NCBI RefSeq assembly: GCF_014642405.1
Contig: NZ_BMIN01000025.1
Location: 1-53,591 of the forward strand
Direction: 5' to 3'
From: Pontibacillus salipaludis
GTDB taxonomy: Bacteria; Bacillota; Bacilli; Bacillales; BH030062
DNA length: 53,591 nt
The notes below the pieces were generated by a model that worked only from the letters and a program-made list of their open reading frames with translations, did not search any database and had not been told where the DNA came from. The position numbers and the translations under genes were made by a program. How positions within the stretch are numbered: position 1 is the first letter of the stretch; each line of letters opens with the position of its first letter. Shown one piece after another: positions 37,582-46,021 of the stretch.

Positions 37582-37882
37582 ATTGGATCCTCCTTCGTTC
37601 TCTTCCATACTTATCGTCATTTTACTATAACGAGCTTGAATTTAAAAGTGTGGTTGATGGAAGAAACGCGCCACATTCTCTACAATCGAACACTTTCATT
37701 GACTAATTCGCATAAAAGCTTGTGAAAACCCCATTTAACAATGGACGAAAACAATTTATCTGTCAAGTGACTTTTCTTGATATATTTCGCCAAACTTGTT
37801 GAAATCTTAACGACGGTATGATAAATTAAATAAGTATTTGATGATATACATGAAAGCTTTAGTGCAAGTAGGAGGGAAAATT
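37582..37882. other. Divergent intergenic region between yloU and rpmB
   Basis: About 300 bases. The right part carries the rpmB promoter. The left part has TATAGTAAAAT about 30-40 bases upstream of yloU, a possible -10 region, without a convincing -35. I see no further gene. Confidence 0.5.
37799..37827 (+). promoter_or_regulatory. Candidate SigA promoter for rpmB
   Basis: TTGAAA (37799-37804) and TAAATT (37822-37827) with a 17-base spacer, about 55 bases before the rpmB start. Confidence 0.5.
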
Positions 37883-38071
37883 ATGAGTCGTAAATGTGCT
37901 GTTACAGGCCGTAAAACAACTACTGGAAACAACCGTTCACACGCTATGAACGCTAGTAAACGTCAATTTAAATCTAACGTACAAAAAGTACGTGTTATGA
38001 TCGACGGTAAACCTCAAAAGGTTTACGTTTCAACACGTGCTCTTAAATCCGGTAAAATTCAACGCGTTTAA
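37883..38071 (+). CDS. rpmB: 50S ribosomal protein L28
   Basis: The ATG at 37883 follows GTAGGAGGGAAAATT and gives 62 residues beginning [19 protein letters not shown]. In-frame codons upstream are leader. Basic throughout, with [20 protein letters not shown] in the C-terminal half. It has a single Cys and lacks the CxxC pair of zinc-binding L28 forms. It is transcribed divergently from yloU and converges on spoVM, as in B. subtilis. Confidence 0.97.
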   Translation: MSRKCAVTGRKTTTGNNRSHAMNASKRQFKSNVQKVRVMIDGKPQKVYVSTRALKSGKIQRV

Positions 38072-38092
38072 TCGCTAAGCATTTTACCATAC

Positions 38093-38122
38093 AAAAAAAG
38101 CACCCTTTGGGGTGCTTTTTTT
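38093..38122. terminator. Bidirectional terminator between rpmB and spoVM
   Basis: AAAAAAAGCACCC pairs perfectly with GGGTGCTTTTTTT around a four-base loop. It can end rpmB on the plus strand and spoVM/thiN on the minus strand. Confidence 0.93.
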
Positions 38123-38179
38123 GTATCCAAAGATAAGAAATTACTACAAATGAGAACATGTGTTAGACGTCGTACGCCT

Positions 38180-38260
38180 TTAGTCTTTTTTGAAGGTACC
38201 TATGATGACGCGCACGAAACCACCAATGAAGCGTGGGAGTTTAATGGTATAAAATTTCAA
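38180..38260 (-). CDS. spoVM: Stage V sporulation protein SpoVM
   Basis: A 26-residue amphipathic peptide that recognises the curved forespore membrane and anchors SpoIVA to start spore coat assembly. The peptide begins MKFYTIKLPRFIGGF and ends GTFKKD, differing from B. subtilis SpoVM only by mostly conservative changes. The start is TTG (38258-38260) with AGGAGGGGGACCAG directly upstream. It lies between thiN and rpmB, exactly as in B. subtilis. The helix-breaking Pro9 is kept. Its presence implies that the organism can form endospores. Confidence 0.95.
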   Translation of the reverse strand: MKFYTIKLPRFIGGFVRVIIGTFKKD

Positions 38261-38300
38261 CTGGTCCCCCTCCTCTAACATACAATGACCTTTAATAGCC

Positions 38301-38969
38301 TTAGGATTTCCTAGTTTCACTTAGTACATCTCGGCTCTTTATTAGTAATAGTATGCCATGCTCAAATGAAAAAGTACCTTTTTCTGAAATAAGCTTATTC
38401 GACACACACAACGTAGACCCCCATGGGACAAAGGCATTTTCTAAAGGATAATAAAAGCCTTCAAGCGTTAGCCCCCGAACCTCAGGAGTAAATGGAATGA
38501 AGGAAATGTTCGGATAACCAGGGTCAAATTGCACTTCGTGATGCCCGGGAGATTTACACTCAACCCAATTCCCCTTATCAATAATCACCCCTTTAATCCC
38601 TTGTGCTTCTAGGGGAGCTAGAATTTGCAGATTTGTCAAAGCATGATCCAACCTACCTCCAGTGACACCAAAGAAGTAAATAACTTCTGGATCTAATGTC
38701 ATAGCCTTCCGTACAGCAATTTCTAAATCAGTCTCATCCTTTTCAGCTGGATGCTTTGTAAAATCCTTCGCAGAATGCTTAATCTTTTCTAATTCTTCTT
38801 CAGTTACAGAATCAAAATCCCCTACAGCGAAGTCTGGGGAGATCCCATCATCTACAAGGGTGATAGCACCATGGTCAGCCCCAATCCATGTAATCTCTTC
38901 TTCTTTGTATTGTGTTAATGAGGGAATATGCTCACTTGGCCCTCCCCCAACTATTGCGATCCCTTTCAT
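38301..38969 (-). CDS. thiN: Thiamine pyrophosphokinase
   Basis: ThiN converts thiamine and ATP to thiamine pyrophosphate. It has 222 residues if started at the second of two adjacent ATGs, which has better spacing from AAAGGGTG. Motifs are IVGGGPS at the N-terminus, WIGADHGAITLVDDGISPDFAVGDFDSV and PAEKDETDLEIAVRKA. FFGVTGGRLDHALTNLQIL and the C-terminal PLENAFVPWGSTLCVSN follow. No TPP riboswitch precedes it. It follows rpe after a terminator. Confidence 0.94.
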   Translation of the reverse strand: MKGIAIVGGGPSEHIPSLTQYKEEEITWIGADHGAITLVDDGISPDFAVGDFDSVTEEELEKIKHSAKDFTKHPAEKDETDLEIAVRKAMTLDPEVIYFFGVTGGRLDHALTNLQILAPLEAQGIKGVIIDKGNWVECKSPGHHEVQFDPGYPNISFIPFTPEVRGLTLEGFYYPLENAFVPWGSTLCVSNKLISEKGTFSFEHGILLLIKSRDVLSETRKS

Positions 38970-38995
38970 CATTTCACCCTTTCTACATTCTATGA

Positions 38996-39033
38996 AAAAA
39001 GGCTGATCCCATTCCTAAAGGGTCAGCCTTTTT
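38996..39033 (-). terminator. rpe terminator
   Basis: AAAAAGGCTGA pairs with TCAGCCTTTTT, with an inner CCC/GGG pairing, in the rpe-thiN gap. It is symmetric and may act on both strands. The other 110 bases of the gap show nothing recognisable. Confidence 0.85.
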
Positions 39034-39144
39034 GTTATCTAGGAAATTATAAAACGGTTCGTTGATAGAACTCATCGAGAGCGAAGAGTCTATTCCCTAT
39101 TGGGTATCCGATGCACTGTGTACTACTCTCTCTGCTATTTAAAG

Positions 39145-39798
39145 CTACACGCGAGTAGCTAATAACGATTGAATAGCTTCTCCTCGGTCCTCTTTATTAA
39201 AGACAGCACTTCCCGCAACAAGAACGTCTGCTCCTGCTTCTACACATGTTTGAGCTGTACCTTCTTTTACTCCACCATCAACTTCGATCTCAAAATTATA
39301 TCCATGCTCTTCTCTCAAGTTTGACACCTCTTTGATTTTAGGAACAACATTTTCAATAAATTGTTGCCCCCCAAACCCAGGGTTAACAGTCATAAGAAGA
39401 ACCAAATCCACATCAGGTAGTACTGACTTGATCATCTCAACCGGCGTAGCAGGGTTTATGACTACACCAGCTTTTACACCAGTTGATTTAATCAACTGAA
39501 TTGTTCTATGAAGATGAGGACACGCTTCCTGATGTACAGAAATAATATCAGCACCAGCCGAAGCGAACTGCGGAATGTACTGATCCGGATTTTCAATCAT
39601 TAAGTGAACATCCAGCGGCAAGTTGGTATGTGGCTTAATTGCTTCTACAATAAGTGGCCCAATTGTAATGTTCGGAACAAAATGACCATCCATCACGTCC
39701 ACGTGCACATATTCAGCTCCGCCTTGTTCAATATCTTTTATTTCTTCCCCTAACTTGGCAAAGTCAGCAGATAATATAGATGGAGCAATTTTTGTCAT
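39145..39798 (-). CDS. rpe: Ribulose-phosphate 3-epimerase
   Basis: Rpe interconverts ribulose 5-phosphate and xylulose 5-phosphate in the pentose phosphate pathway. The 217-residue TIM barrel has the family motifs IAPSILSADFAKLGEE, HVDVMDGHFVPNITIGP, LDVHLMIENP and MTVNPGFGGQQFIENV. EVDGGV and GADVLVAGSAVF complete the set. The catalytic aspartates are those in VDVMDG and EVDGG. It follows rsgA by three bases. Confidence 0.98.
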   Translation of the reverse strand: MTKIAPSILSADFAKLGEEIKDIEQGGAEYVHVDVMDGHFVPNITIGPLIVEAIKPHTNLPLDVHLMIENPDQYIPQFASAGADIISVHQEACPHLHRTIQLIKSTGVKAGVVINPATPVEMIKSVLPDVDLVLLMTVNPGFGGQQFIENVVPKIKEVSNLREEHGYNFEIEVDGGVKEGTAQTCVEAGADVLVAGSAVFNKEDRGEAIQSLLATRV

Positions 39799-39801
39799 AA
39801 A

Positions 39802-40683
39802 TTAATACCTCGGCTTTCTGTTTTGTATTTCTTCTAAGAACTGCAGGTAATGTTCATATCTGTAAGAAGGAATTTCCCCTTCTTCTACCGCAGCTTTAAC
39901 CGCGCACTTTGGTTCTTTGTTGTGTAAGCATCCTCTAAATTTACAATACTCGCCGTGCTCTCGCATTTCAGGAAAACAATCCGGGAGTTCATCATATTCT
40001 AGGTCTTGAAATTCAAGAGAACTAAAACCAGGCGTATCCGCAATAAGCCCCCCGTACATTTCAATGAGCTCCACATGACGTGTTGTATGCTTCCCTCGAC
40101 CAAGGCTTTTCGAAATGTCATTCGTTTCAAGGTCTAAATGAGGCTTTAGGGCGTTTAACATTGAAGACTTTCCTACACCAGATTGTCCAGCAATAACAGT
40201 GGTTTTCCCTTCAAGGTAAGGTGTAATTCCCAATAGACCATCCTCTTCTTTTGAAGAGCCCACAATCACTGTGTACCCCAGTTTCTCATAGTCTTCCTTG
40301 TATGACTCCAGCTTCTCAAGCTCCTCATCATCGACAAGGTCTGTCTTCGTTAATACAATCATTGGTGTAATATTTTTCGATTCGATCAAGACCAAAAATC
40401 GATCCATTAAAATCGTACGAAACTCTGGCTCTACAACTGATGCTACAATCATCGCTTGATCAATATTCGCTATAGGTGGTCGAACTAACTCATTTTGTCT
40501 TTCGTCAATATCAAGGATATAGCCTTCTTCATTCTCGTCCATCTCAAATGATACGTTGTCACCTACAAGCGGAGTGATTTTCCTCTTGCGGAAATTCCCT
40601 CGTCCCTTACACGGATAAACAGAATTTCCATCCTGAACGTAATAAAAACCACTAAGCGCTTTTACAATCTTACCCTTTAACAT
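39802..40683 (-). CDS. rsgA: Ribosome small subunit GTPase RsgA (CpgA)
   Basis: RsgA checks late 30S maturation. The 293-residue protein has an N-terminal OB fold (about 1-65) and a circularly permuted GTPase domain with TKTD, then G1 GQSGVGKSSM, GKHTTRH and DTPGFSSLEF. A C-terminal zinc knuckle follows (CFPEMREHGEYCKFRGCLH ... CAVK). It abuts prkC, matching the prpC-prkC-cpgA-rpe operon of B. subtilis, where CpgA is a PrkC substrate. Confidence 0.97.
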   Translation of the reverse strand: MLKGKIVKALSGFYYVQDGNSVYPCKGRGNFRKRKITPLVGDNVSFEMDENEEGYILDIDERQNELVRPPIANIDQAMIVASVVEPEFRTILMDRFLVLIESKNITPMIVLTKTDLVDDEELEKLESYKEDYEKLGYTVIVGSSKEEDGLLGITPYLEGKTTVIAGQSGVGKSSMLNALKPHLDLETNDISKSLGRGKHTTRHVELIEMYGGLIADTPGFSSLEFQDLEYDELPDCFPEMREHGEYCKFRGCLHNKEPKCAVKAAVEEGEIPSYRYEHYLQFLEEIQNRKPRY

Positions 40684-42720
40684 CTATTCAGCTTCACCTT
40701 CTTCATATGGTACCTCTTCTTCTTTCACCGTTTCACCATCTACCTCTACCCTATAGTAAGCAGTTGAACCTTGTTTCACTCGAAGGGGTATGGTGAATTC
40801 TTTTGTTTGATTTATGATTTCGTCTATATAAGGCGTATCTACATCTTCATTTTCATCATCAATATAAATTTTAACCGTTTTTTCAATAGTTTCTTGTTGA
40901 TTTGCGTTTTCTTCCCCATTGTTATCTTGAGGTTGCTCATCTTCTTGAGATTCATTTTGTTCGACTTCAACGGTGTATTTTTTATTAACAGTTCTATAAG
41001 AAGGTGGTTCCTGACCTTTAGAGACCCATACCCTCAAAGTCGATCCTATATCCACTTCTTCGTTGGCAGTTGGCTGCTGACGAATAATTTGACCTTGGGG
41101 AACTGATGAACTGAACTCTTGCCCAGCTTCTTCGAGCGAAAAGTTATTTCCTAAAGTTGATTCTGCTTCTGAGATTGTGCTCCCCGTGACATCTGGTACA
41201 TCTACTTGTTCAGGACCACTGCTAACCACCAACACAACAGATGTTTCTTCCGGAAGAACCATATCTCCAGCACCTGGAGTAAGATTGGAGATGATTATAC
41301 CTTCTTCAACATCAGATGAATTCTCTCGGTTAAGATATACCTTCTTATACCCTTTCTCTTCCAATTCTTTCTTGACTTTCTCGAAAGAAGCCCCCGCGTA
41401 ATCCTGAAATTCTTCTTTTTTCTTACCAAGGCTTGAGAAAATAGTAATTTCTGAACCTTCTTTTACAGTAGACCCTACTTCAGGATTAGTCCTAATGACT
41501 TTTCCTTCTTCTACTTCAGAGGAATTAATAGCCTCGCGATTTACTTTCAAGTTGAGCTCCATTAACTGACTAAGCGCTTCCTCATACTCTAGTCCTCTTA
41601 CATCAATCACTTCTACGTCATCAGGAATCATAAAAGCCGGGATAAGAAATAACGCCAAAACACCTGCTCCAATTAACGTAAATAAAATCCCAAAGACCCA
41701 TCCTTTCCACTTCCTTTTCTTCTTAGGAGTGGTTGGTGGTGGCTCAGGGTCAGTATTAACCTCTGTATGATCTGTCTGATGTATAATCGTATCATCTGTA
41801 CGCTCAGAGTTATAAGCATCATTCGTTATAATTGGAATTGCTTTTGTTACTTCTTCATCATCATCCAAAGGAACGGTAAATTTCGCTTCATCTTGCCTTT
41901 CGGGCAAAAGAGCAGTATCTAAGTCTTCATCAATTTCAGATATATCATCATAACGATGAAATGGATCTTTTGCTGTTGCTTTTAATACAATATTTTCCAC
42001 ACTTTGAGGTACTTGTGGATTCCATCTTTTCATAGAAGGAGTCTCACTTTGCAGATGTTTCAAAGCAATGGACACAGGTGACTGACCCGAAAAAGGAAGT
42101 CGCCCAGTCAACATCTCAAATAGAACGATTCCAATCGAGTAAATGTCTGATTTCTTAGTTGCCATACCTCCTCTTGCTTGTTCAGGAGATAAGTAGTGTA
42201 CAGAACCTAATACTGAATTGGTTTGGGTTAAGGAGGTAGCGCTTAAAGCCATAGCAATCCCGAAATCCGTTACTTTTACTTGTTTATATTCATCAATCAA
42301 TATGTTTTGGGGTTTTATATCCCTGTGCACGATATGGTTATCATGGGCATGTGTAATGGCTGCTGTAATTTGCTTAGTAATATCTAATGATTCTTGAACG
42401 TCTAGTGGTCCGTATGACTGTATGTATTGTTTCAAAGTCATTCCATCAACATATTCCATGACCATGTAGTAAATGTGTTCTTCTTCACCAACATCATATA
42501 TGTTTACAATATTCGGGTGAGACAAGCTTGTAGCCGAATGAGCTTCTCTTCGAAACCTTGCAATGAACTCATCATCATTTGCATATTCCAAGCGAAGTAC
42601 TTTGATTGCTACATCTCGATTTAAAATCGTATCACGGCCCAGATAAACATTGGCCATTCCTCCGCCACCAATGGTTTCCCGGATTTCATAGCGGTCATTT
42701 AAAAGGTGTCCCTTTAGCAT
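40684..42720 (-). CDS. prkC: Serine/threonine protein kinase PrkC with PASTA repeats
   Basis: PrkC senses peptidoglycan fragments and controls spore germination and cell-wall metabolism. The 678-residue protein has a cytoplasmic Hanks-type kinase domain: GGGGMANVY at residues 18-26, K40, catalytic D134 in HRDIKPQN, and DFG at 152-154. A basic/proline linker and one membrane segment (about 340-366) follow. Three extracellular PASTA repeats run from about residue 370 to 570. An acidic, Q/E/N-rich C-terminal tail of about 100 residues ends the protein. It overlaps prpC by one base, giving a kinase-phosphatase pair. Confidence 0.97.
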   Translation of the reverse strand: MLKGHLLNDRYEIRETIGGGGMANVYLGRDTILNRDVAIKVLRLEYANDDEFIARFRREAHSATSLSHPNIVNIYDVGEEEHIYYMVMEYVDGMTLKQYIQSYGPLDVQESLDITKQITAAITHAHDNHIVHRDIKPQNILIDEYKQVKVTDFGIAMALSATSLTQTNSVLGSVHYLSPEQARGGMATKKSDIYSIGIVLFEMLTGRLPFSGQSPVSIALKHLQSETPSMKRWNPQVPQSVENIVLKATAKDPFHRYDDISEIDEDLDTALLPERQDEAKFTVPLDDDEEVTKAIPIITNDAYNSERTDDTIIHQTDHTEVNTDPEPPPTTPKKKRKWKGWVFGILFTLIGAGVLALFLIPAFMIPDDVEVIDVRGLEYEEALSQLMELNLKVNREAINSSEVEEGKVIRTNPEVGSTVKEGSEITIFSSLGKKKEEFQDYAGASFEKVKKELEEKGYKKVYLNRENSSDVEEGIIISNLTPGAGDMVLPEETSVVLVVSSGPEQVDVPDVTGSTISEAESTLGNNFSLEEAGQEFSSSVPQGQIIRQQPTANEEVDIGSTLRVWVSKGQEPPSYRTVNKKYTVEVEQNESQEDEQPQDNNGEENANQQETIEKTVKIYIDDENEDVDTPYIDEIINQTKEFTIPLRVKQGSTAYYRVEVDGETVKEEEVPYEEGEAE

Positions 42721-43475
42721 TAAGACACACCCTCTTCCGTTGGTGCATCATGATGAACGAGCACTAACGAAATGTTATCTTCTCCCCCACGCTCATTCGC
42801 AATGGTTACAAGCTTTTCAGCAGCTTTCTCAAGAGGGAGTGGCTCTTGAACGAATTCAACCAGTTCATCATCTATCATTTTATTCGATAAACCATCTGAA
42901 CAAAGCAATAACTTATCATCTTCCTCCCAGATCACCGTATTAATATCCACACTCGTTTCAGACTCTGTTCCAAGTGCCTTTAATAACACATTCTTCCTAG
43001 GGTGATGCTCAGCATCTTCACGGGTAATCTGACCAGCTCTTACAAGTTCATTCACTAACGAATGATCTTCGGTCACTTGCTTAAACCCAAATTCATTTGA
43101 CAAATAACAGCGACTATCACCTATATGAGCTACAGACACAAATTCTTCTGTACAAATAGCCGCTACAATCGTTGTCCCCATTCCCTGGCATTCTTCATGG
43201 TTCAAAGCATACTGGTATAATTCTTGATTAACATTTTTAATTGTACGTTGGAGCCAATCCTCTGCCTCTTCTGCTGTTTGAATAGGTTGAGCGTCAAGCC
43301 ACTTATTATGTAAAGAGGTCGTCGCTATATTACTCGCAACGTCTCCTGCTCGATGTCCACCCATCCCATCTGCTACAACGGCTAACACTTGATTGTTTTG
43401 GTTAAAGAAAATTCCCCCAGCGTCCTCATTATGGCTACGAACCTGTCCTTTGTCCGTCAAAAAATAACCATTCAA
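42720..43475 (-). CDS. prpC: PP2C-type protein phosphatase PrpC
   Basis: PrpC removes phosphate from PrkC and its substrates. A TTG start (43473-43475) with AGGTG six bases upstream gives 251 residues and aligns the N-terminus (MNGYFLTDKGQVRSHNED) with B. subtilis PrpC; a GTG three codons upstream overlaps that site. Metal-binding motifs are RSHNEDAGG, VADGMGGHRAGDVAS, HIGDSRCYL and LCSDGLSN, followed by GGEDNISLVLV. The usual upstream neighbour rlmN is absent. Confidence 0.95.
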   Translation of the reverse strand: MNGYFLTDKGQVRSHNEDAGGIFFNQNNQVLAVVADGMGGHRAGDVASNIATTSLHNKWLDAQPIQTAEEAEDWLQRTIKNVNQELYQYALNHEECQGMGTTIVAAICTEEFVSVAHIGDSRCYLSNEFGFKQVTEDHSLVNELVRAGQITREDAEHHPRKNVLLKALGTESETSVDINTVIWEEDDKLLLCSDGLSNKMIDDELVEFVQEPLPLEKAAEKLVTIANERGGEDNISLVLVHHDAPTEEGVS

Positions 43476-43599
43476 GGGTTTCACCTCGTCTCTTATTTAA
43501 GCTGAATGTGATCGATGCTAAATATAAGTTGATGAAGTACTTATTGTCTTTCGGCACGTCACTCTTGTTATTACTAAGCAAGGACATGTGCCTAAAATA

Positions 43600-43649
43600 A
43601 AGAACAGACCCCAATGTTCTATTTTGTACAATGGGGTTTTGTTGTTCTT
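43600..43649. terminator. Long hairpin in the rsmB-prpC gap
   Basis: AAGAACA and ACCCCA pair with TGGGGT and TGTTCTT, with an inner TGT/ACA and one A-A mismatch. The T-rich side is on the plus strand (GGGGTTTTGTTG), although no plus-strand gene precedes it; on the minus strand the tract is weaker. It probably separates rsmB from prpC. The rest of this 240-base gap holds nothing recognisable. Confidence 0.6.
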
Positions 43650-43716
43650 AATCTAAATTCACGTAAAATGTCTCAACTAAACGATTAGAATTCGCCAAAT
43701 TTCAAAAATCCATTTA

Positions 43717-45063
43717 TCATTTACGCTTCAATCTTGTTAAAAAGAAACCGTCTGTATCAAAGTCTTGTGGAAATAGTTGAAGACCCCACTCGCTTAGACC
43801 AGGTAGATCTTTACAATCTTCAGGTAGATCATTAAAGAAGTCCTTGTCCACTTCAAATTCTGAATGACGATTTAAGAAATCTTGTATAACTTCCTCATTT
43901 TCTTGACGGTCTACTGTACATGTACTATATACTAGTGTACCATTTTTTTTCATTAATGAACTCACTGATTCAAGCAACTCTTTTTGAATAGTTGAGAGAG
44001 AAACAATATCATCTTCAGTTTTGGAATACTTAATGTCTGGTTTTCCTCTCACTACACCAAGACCAGAACAAGGAGCATCTAATAATAATCGGTCAAATGT
44101 TTCAGCACCGATTAACTCAGGCAGGTGCCTAGCATCAGCTTGTGCTGTTGAAATATTTGTTAAACCTAGTTGATCCGCCTTCTCTGCCACTAGCTTGACC
44201 TTCTTCTTATGAAGATCAAATGAAGCAATTTGCCCGGTGTTATTCATCTTCTCAGCAATATGGGTTGACTTTCCGCCAGGTGCGCTACAAGAATCGAGAA
44301 CATGCATGCCTTCCTGAAGATCCATCATCTCGGCTACTAGCATGGAACTTTCATCCTGAACTGTTACCCCACCTTCATGGAAGATGCTGTGACGAAGTAT
44401 ATTACCTGAGAAGATGATAATTCCTTGCGGTGACAAGACAGATGCTTCAACATCAAAACCGTCTTCTTGTAATGTTTCCATCACCTGAGCTCGCGTATAG
44501 CGAGTCGTATTCACTCGAACAGACATTGTTGGTCGCTCCAAGTTCTTACGACACATTCTTGTTGTTTCTTCAAGCCCATACATATTACTCCAGCGTTCTA
44601 CCATCCACTTTGGATGACTCGTTTCTATTGCTACACGCTCAATAGGGTCCTCAATTTCATCAAGTGAAGGTACTCCATTACGCTGAAGGCTACGAAGAAC
44701 ACCATTTACCATAGATACTATACCTTTATGCCCTCGCTTTTTAGCAATTTCTACTGCTTCATGAATAATAGCATGATCAGGCACGCGCTCTAAGTAGACC
44801 ATCTGGTAACAAGACATATAAAGTAGCCAAAGAACCCAAGGCTTTAACTTCTTCTTATTTTTAACAAAGGGGGTGATGTAGTAATCTAAAGTATCTTTGC
44901 GCTGCACGGTTCCATAAACAATCTCTGTTAATAAAGAGGTGTCACGGTCTGATAACCCTCGCTTTTCAATAGTTTGGTTAATTAAAAGGTGGCTGTAACC
45001 TCCATTTTCACCAACGCGAGTAACAATATCTAACGCAGCATTTCTTAGAGCCATCTCACTCAT
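43717..45063 (-). CDS. rsmB: 16S rRNA (cytosine967-C5)-methyltransferase
   Basis: RsmB makes m5C967 in 16S rRNA. The 448-residue protein has an N-terminal NusB-like RNA-binding domain (about 1-140). The SAM-dependent domain follows, with [32 protein letters not shown] and [16 protein letters not shown], containing both family cysteines. I choose the ATG at 45061-45063 (AGGTG six bases upstream); a GTG three codons earlier overlaps that site. It overlaps fmt by eight bases. Confidence 0.95.
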   Translation of the reverse strand: MSEMALRNAALDIVTRVGENGGYSHLLINQTIEKRGLSDRDTSLLTEIVYGTVQRKDTLDYYITPFVKNKKKLKPWVLWLLYMSCYQMVYLERVPDHAIIHEAVEIAKKRGHKGIVSMVNGVLRSLQRNGVPSLDEIEDPIERVAIETSHPKWMVERWSNMYGLEETTRMCRKNLERPTMSVRVNTTRYTRAQVMETLQEDGFDVEASVLSPQGIIIFSGNILRHSIFHEGGVTVQDESSMLVAEMMDLQEGMHVLDSCSAPGGKSTHIAEKMNNTGQIASFDLHKKKVKLVAEKADQLGLTNISTAQADARHLPELIGAETFDRLLLDAPCSGLGVVRGKPDIKYSKTEDDIVSLSTIQKELLESVSSLMKKNGTLVYSTCTVDRQENEEVIQDFLNRHSEFEVDKDFFNDLPEDCKDLPGLSEWGLQLFPQDFDTDGFFLTRLKRK

Positions 45064-46003
45064 TGGCTTCACCTAAAACATAGCCCACTTCAAGTGATTG
45101 ACCAGCTCCACGTAAGAAATCACCAGCAGCCATTCGCTTTTTCCCTGATGGTTGAATATCTGTTAACTTAATTCCAAACCCATCTCCGCAAGCAACCACA
45201 AACCCATCTTCATCTAAACGAACAACTTCTCCAGGAGTTCCTTTAAAGGAGTCCTGTACTTTCACTCCCCACCATACTTTCATTGGCTTATTGTTCCATG
45301 TTGTGAAAGCAACTGGCCATGGATGTAAACCGCGAATATGGTTATAAATTGTTTGTGCGTCATTATTCCAATCAATTCGCTCTTGCTCTCGCTTAATATT
45401 AGCAGCGAAGGTTACTTTACTTTCTTCTTGCTTAACAGGAGTAATAGCACCATTCAGTAAATCAGGTAATGTGTCATGTAAAAGAGCTGCACCGACTTCT
45501 GAAAGTTTATCGTGAAGGGTGCCAACATGATCTTCTTCTTCAATTGATACACGACGTTGACTCAGGATATCCCCTGCGTCTAATGCTTCTACCATATACA
45601 TTATTGTAATCCCGGTTTCTTTTTTCCCTTGAAGGATTGAATAATGAATAGGCGCTCCTCCTCTAAGTTCTGGAAGAATCGAGGCATGTACGTTTATACA
45701 GCCGTACTCAGGCACCTCTAATAATTCCTTCGGGAGGATTTGACCAAATGCAGCTGTGACAATTAGATCGGGATGGTATTCTAGAACATCCGCATACTCA
45801 TGCTTAATTTTCTCTGGTTGCAATACAGGAATGTCGTGACGGTTCGCCTCAACTTTAACTGGAGGAGGTGTCATTTCTCTCTTTCGCCCTTTAGGACGAT
45901 CTGGTTGGGTGACAACTGCCACCACATTATATTGGTCTTCAATTAATTGTTGTAAAACTGGGACAGCAAAATCTGGTGTTCCCATAAATACGATACGCTT
46001 CAT
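45056..46003 (-). CDS. fmt: Methionyl-tRNA formyltransferase
   Basis: Fmt formylates initiator Met-tRNA. The 315-residue protein begins [16 protein letters not shown]. It has the catalytic N-H-D set around [20 protein letters not shown] and [18 protein letters not shown], and a C-terminal OB-like tRNA-binding domain. It lies 18 bases after priA. Peptide deformylase (def), which normally sits between priA and fmt and removes the formyl group, is not at this locus. Confidence 0.97.
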   Translation of the reverse strand: MKRIVFMGTPDFAVPVLQQLIEDQYNVVAVVTQPDRPKGRKREMTPPPVKVEANRHDIPVLQPEKIKHEYADVLEYHPDLIVTAAFGQILPKELLEVPEYGCINVHASILPELRGGAPIHYSILQGKKETGITIMYMVEALDAGDILSQRRVSIEEEDHVGTLHDKLSEVGAALLHDTLPDLLNGAITPVKQEESKVTFAANIKREQERIDWNNDAQTIYNHIRGLHPWPVAFTTWNNKPMKVWWGVKVQDSFKGTPGEVVRLDEDGFVVACGDGFGIKLTDIQPSGKKRMAAGDFLRGAGQSLEVGYVLGEANE

Positions 46004-46021
46004 TTCAACATATCTCCTTTC

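Noticed and set aside
38973-39144. TPP riboswitch near thiN
   Set aside because: No THI-box core was found; the gap holds only a terminator hairpin and unrecognised sequence, and lies downstream of rpe rather than before thiN's transcription start in a clear leader.
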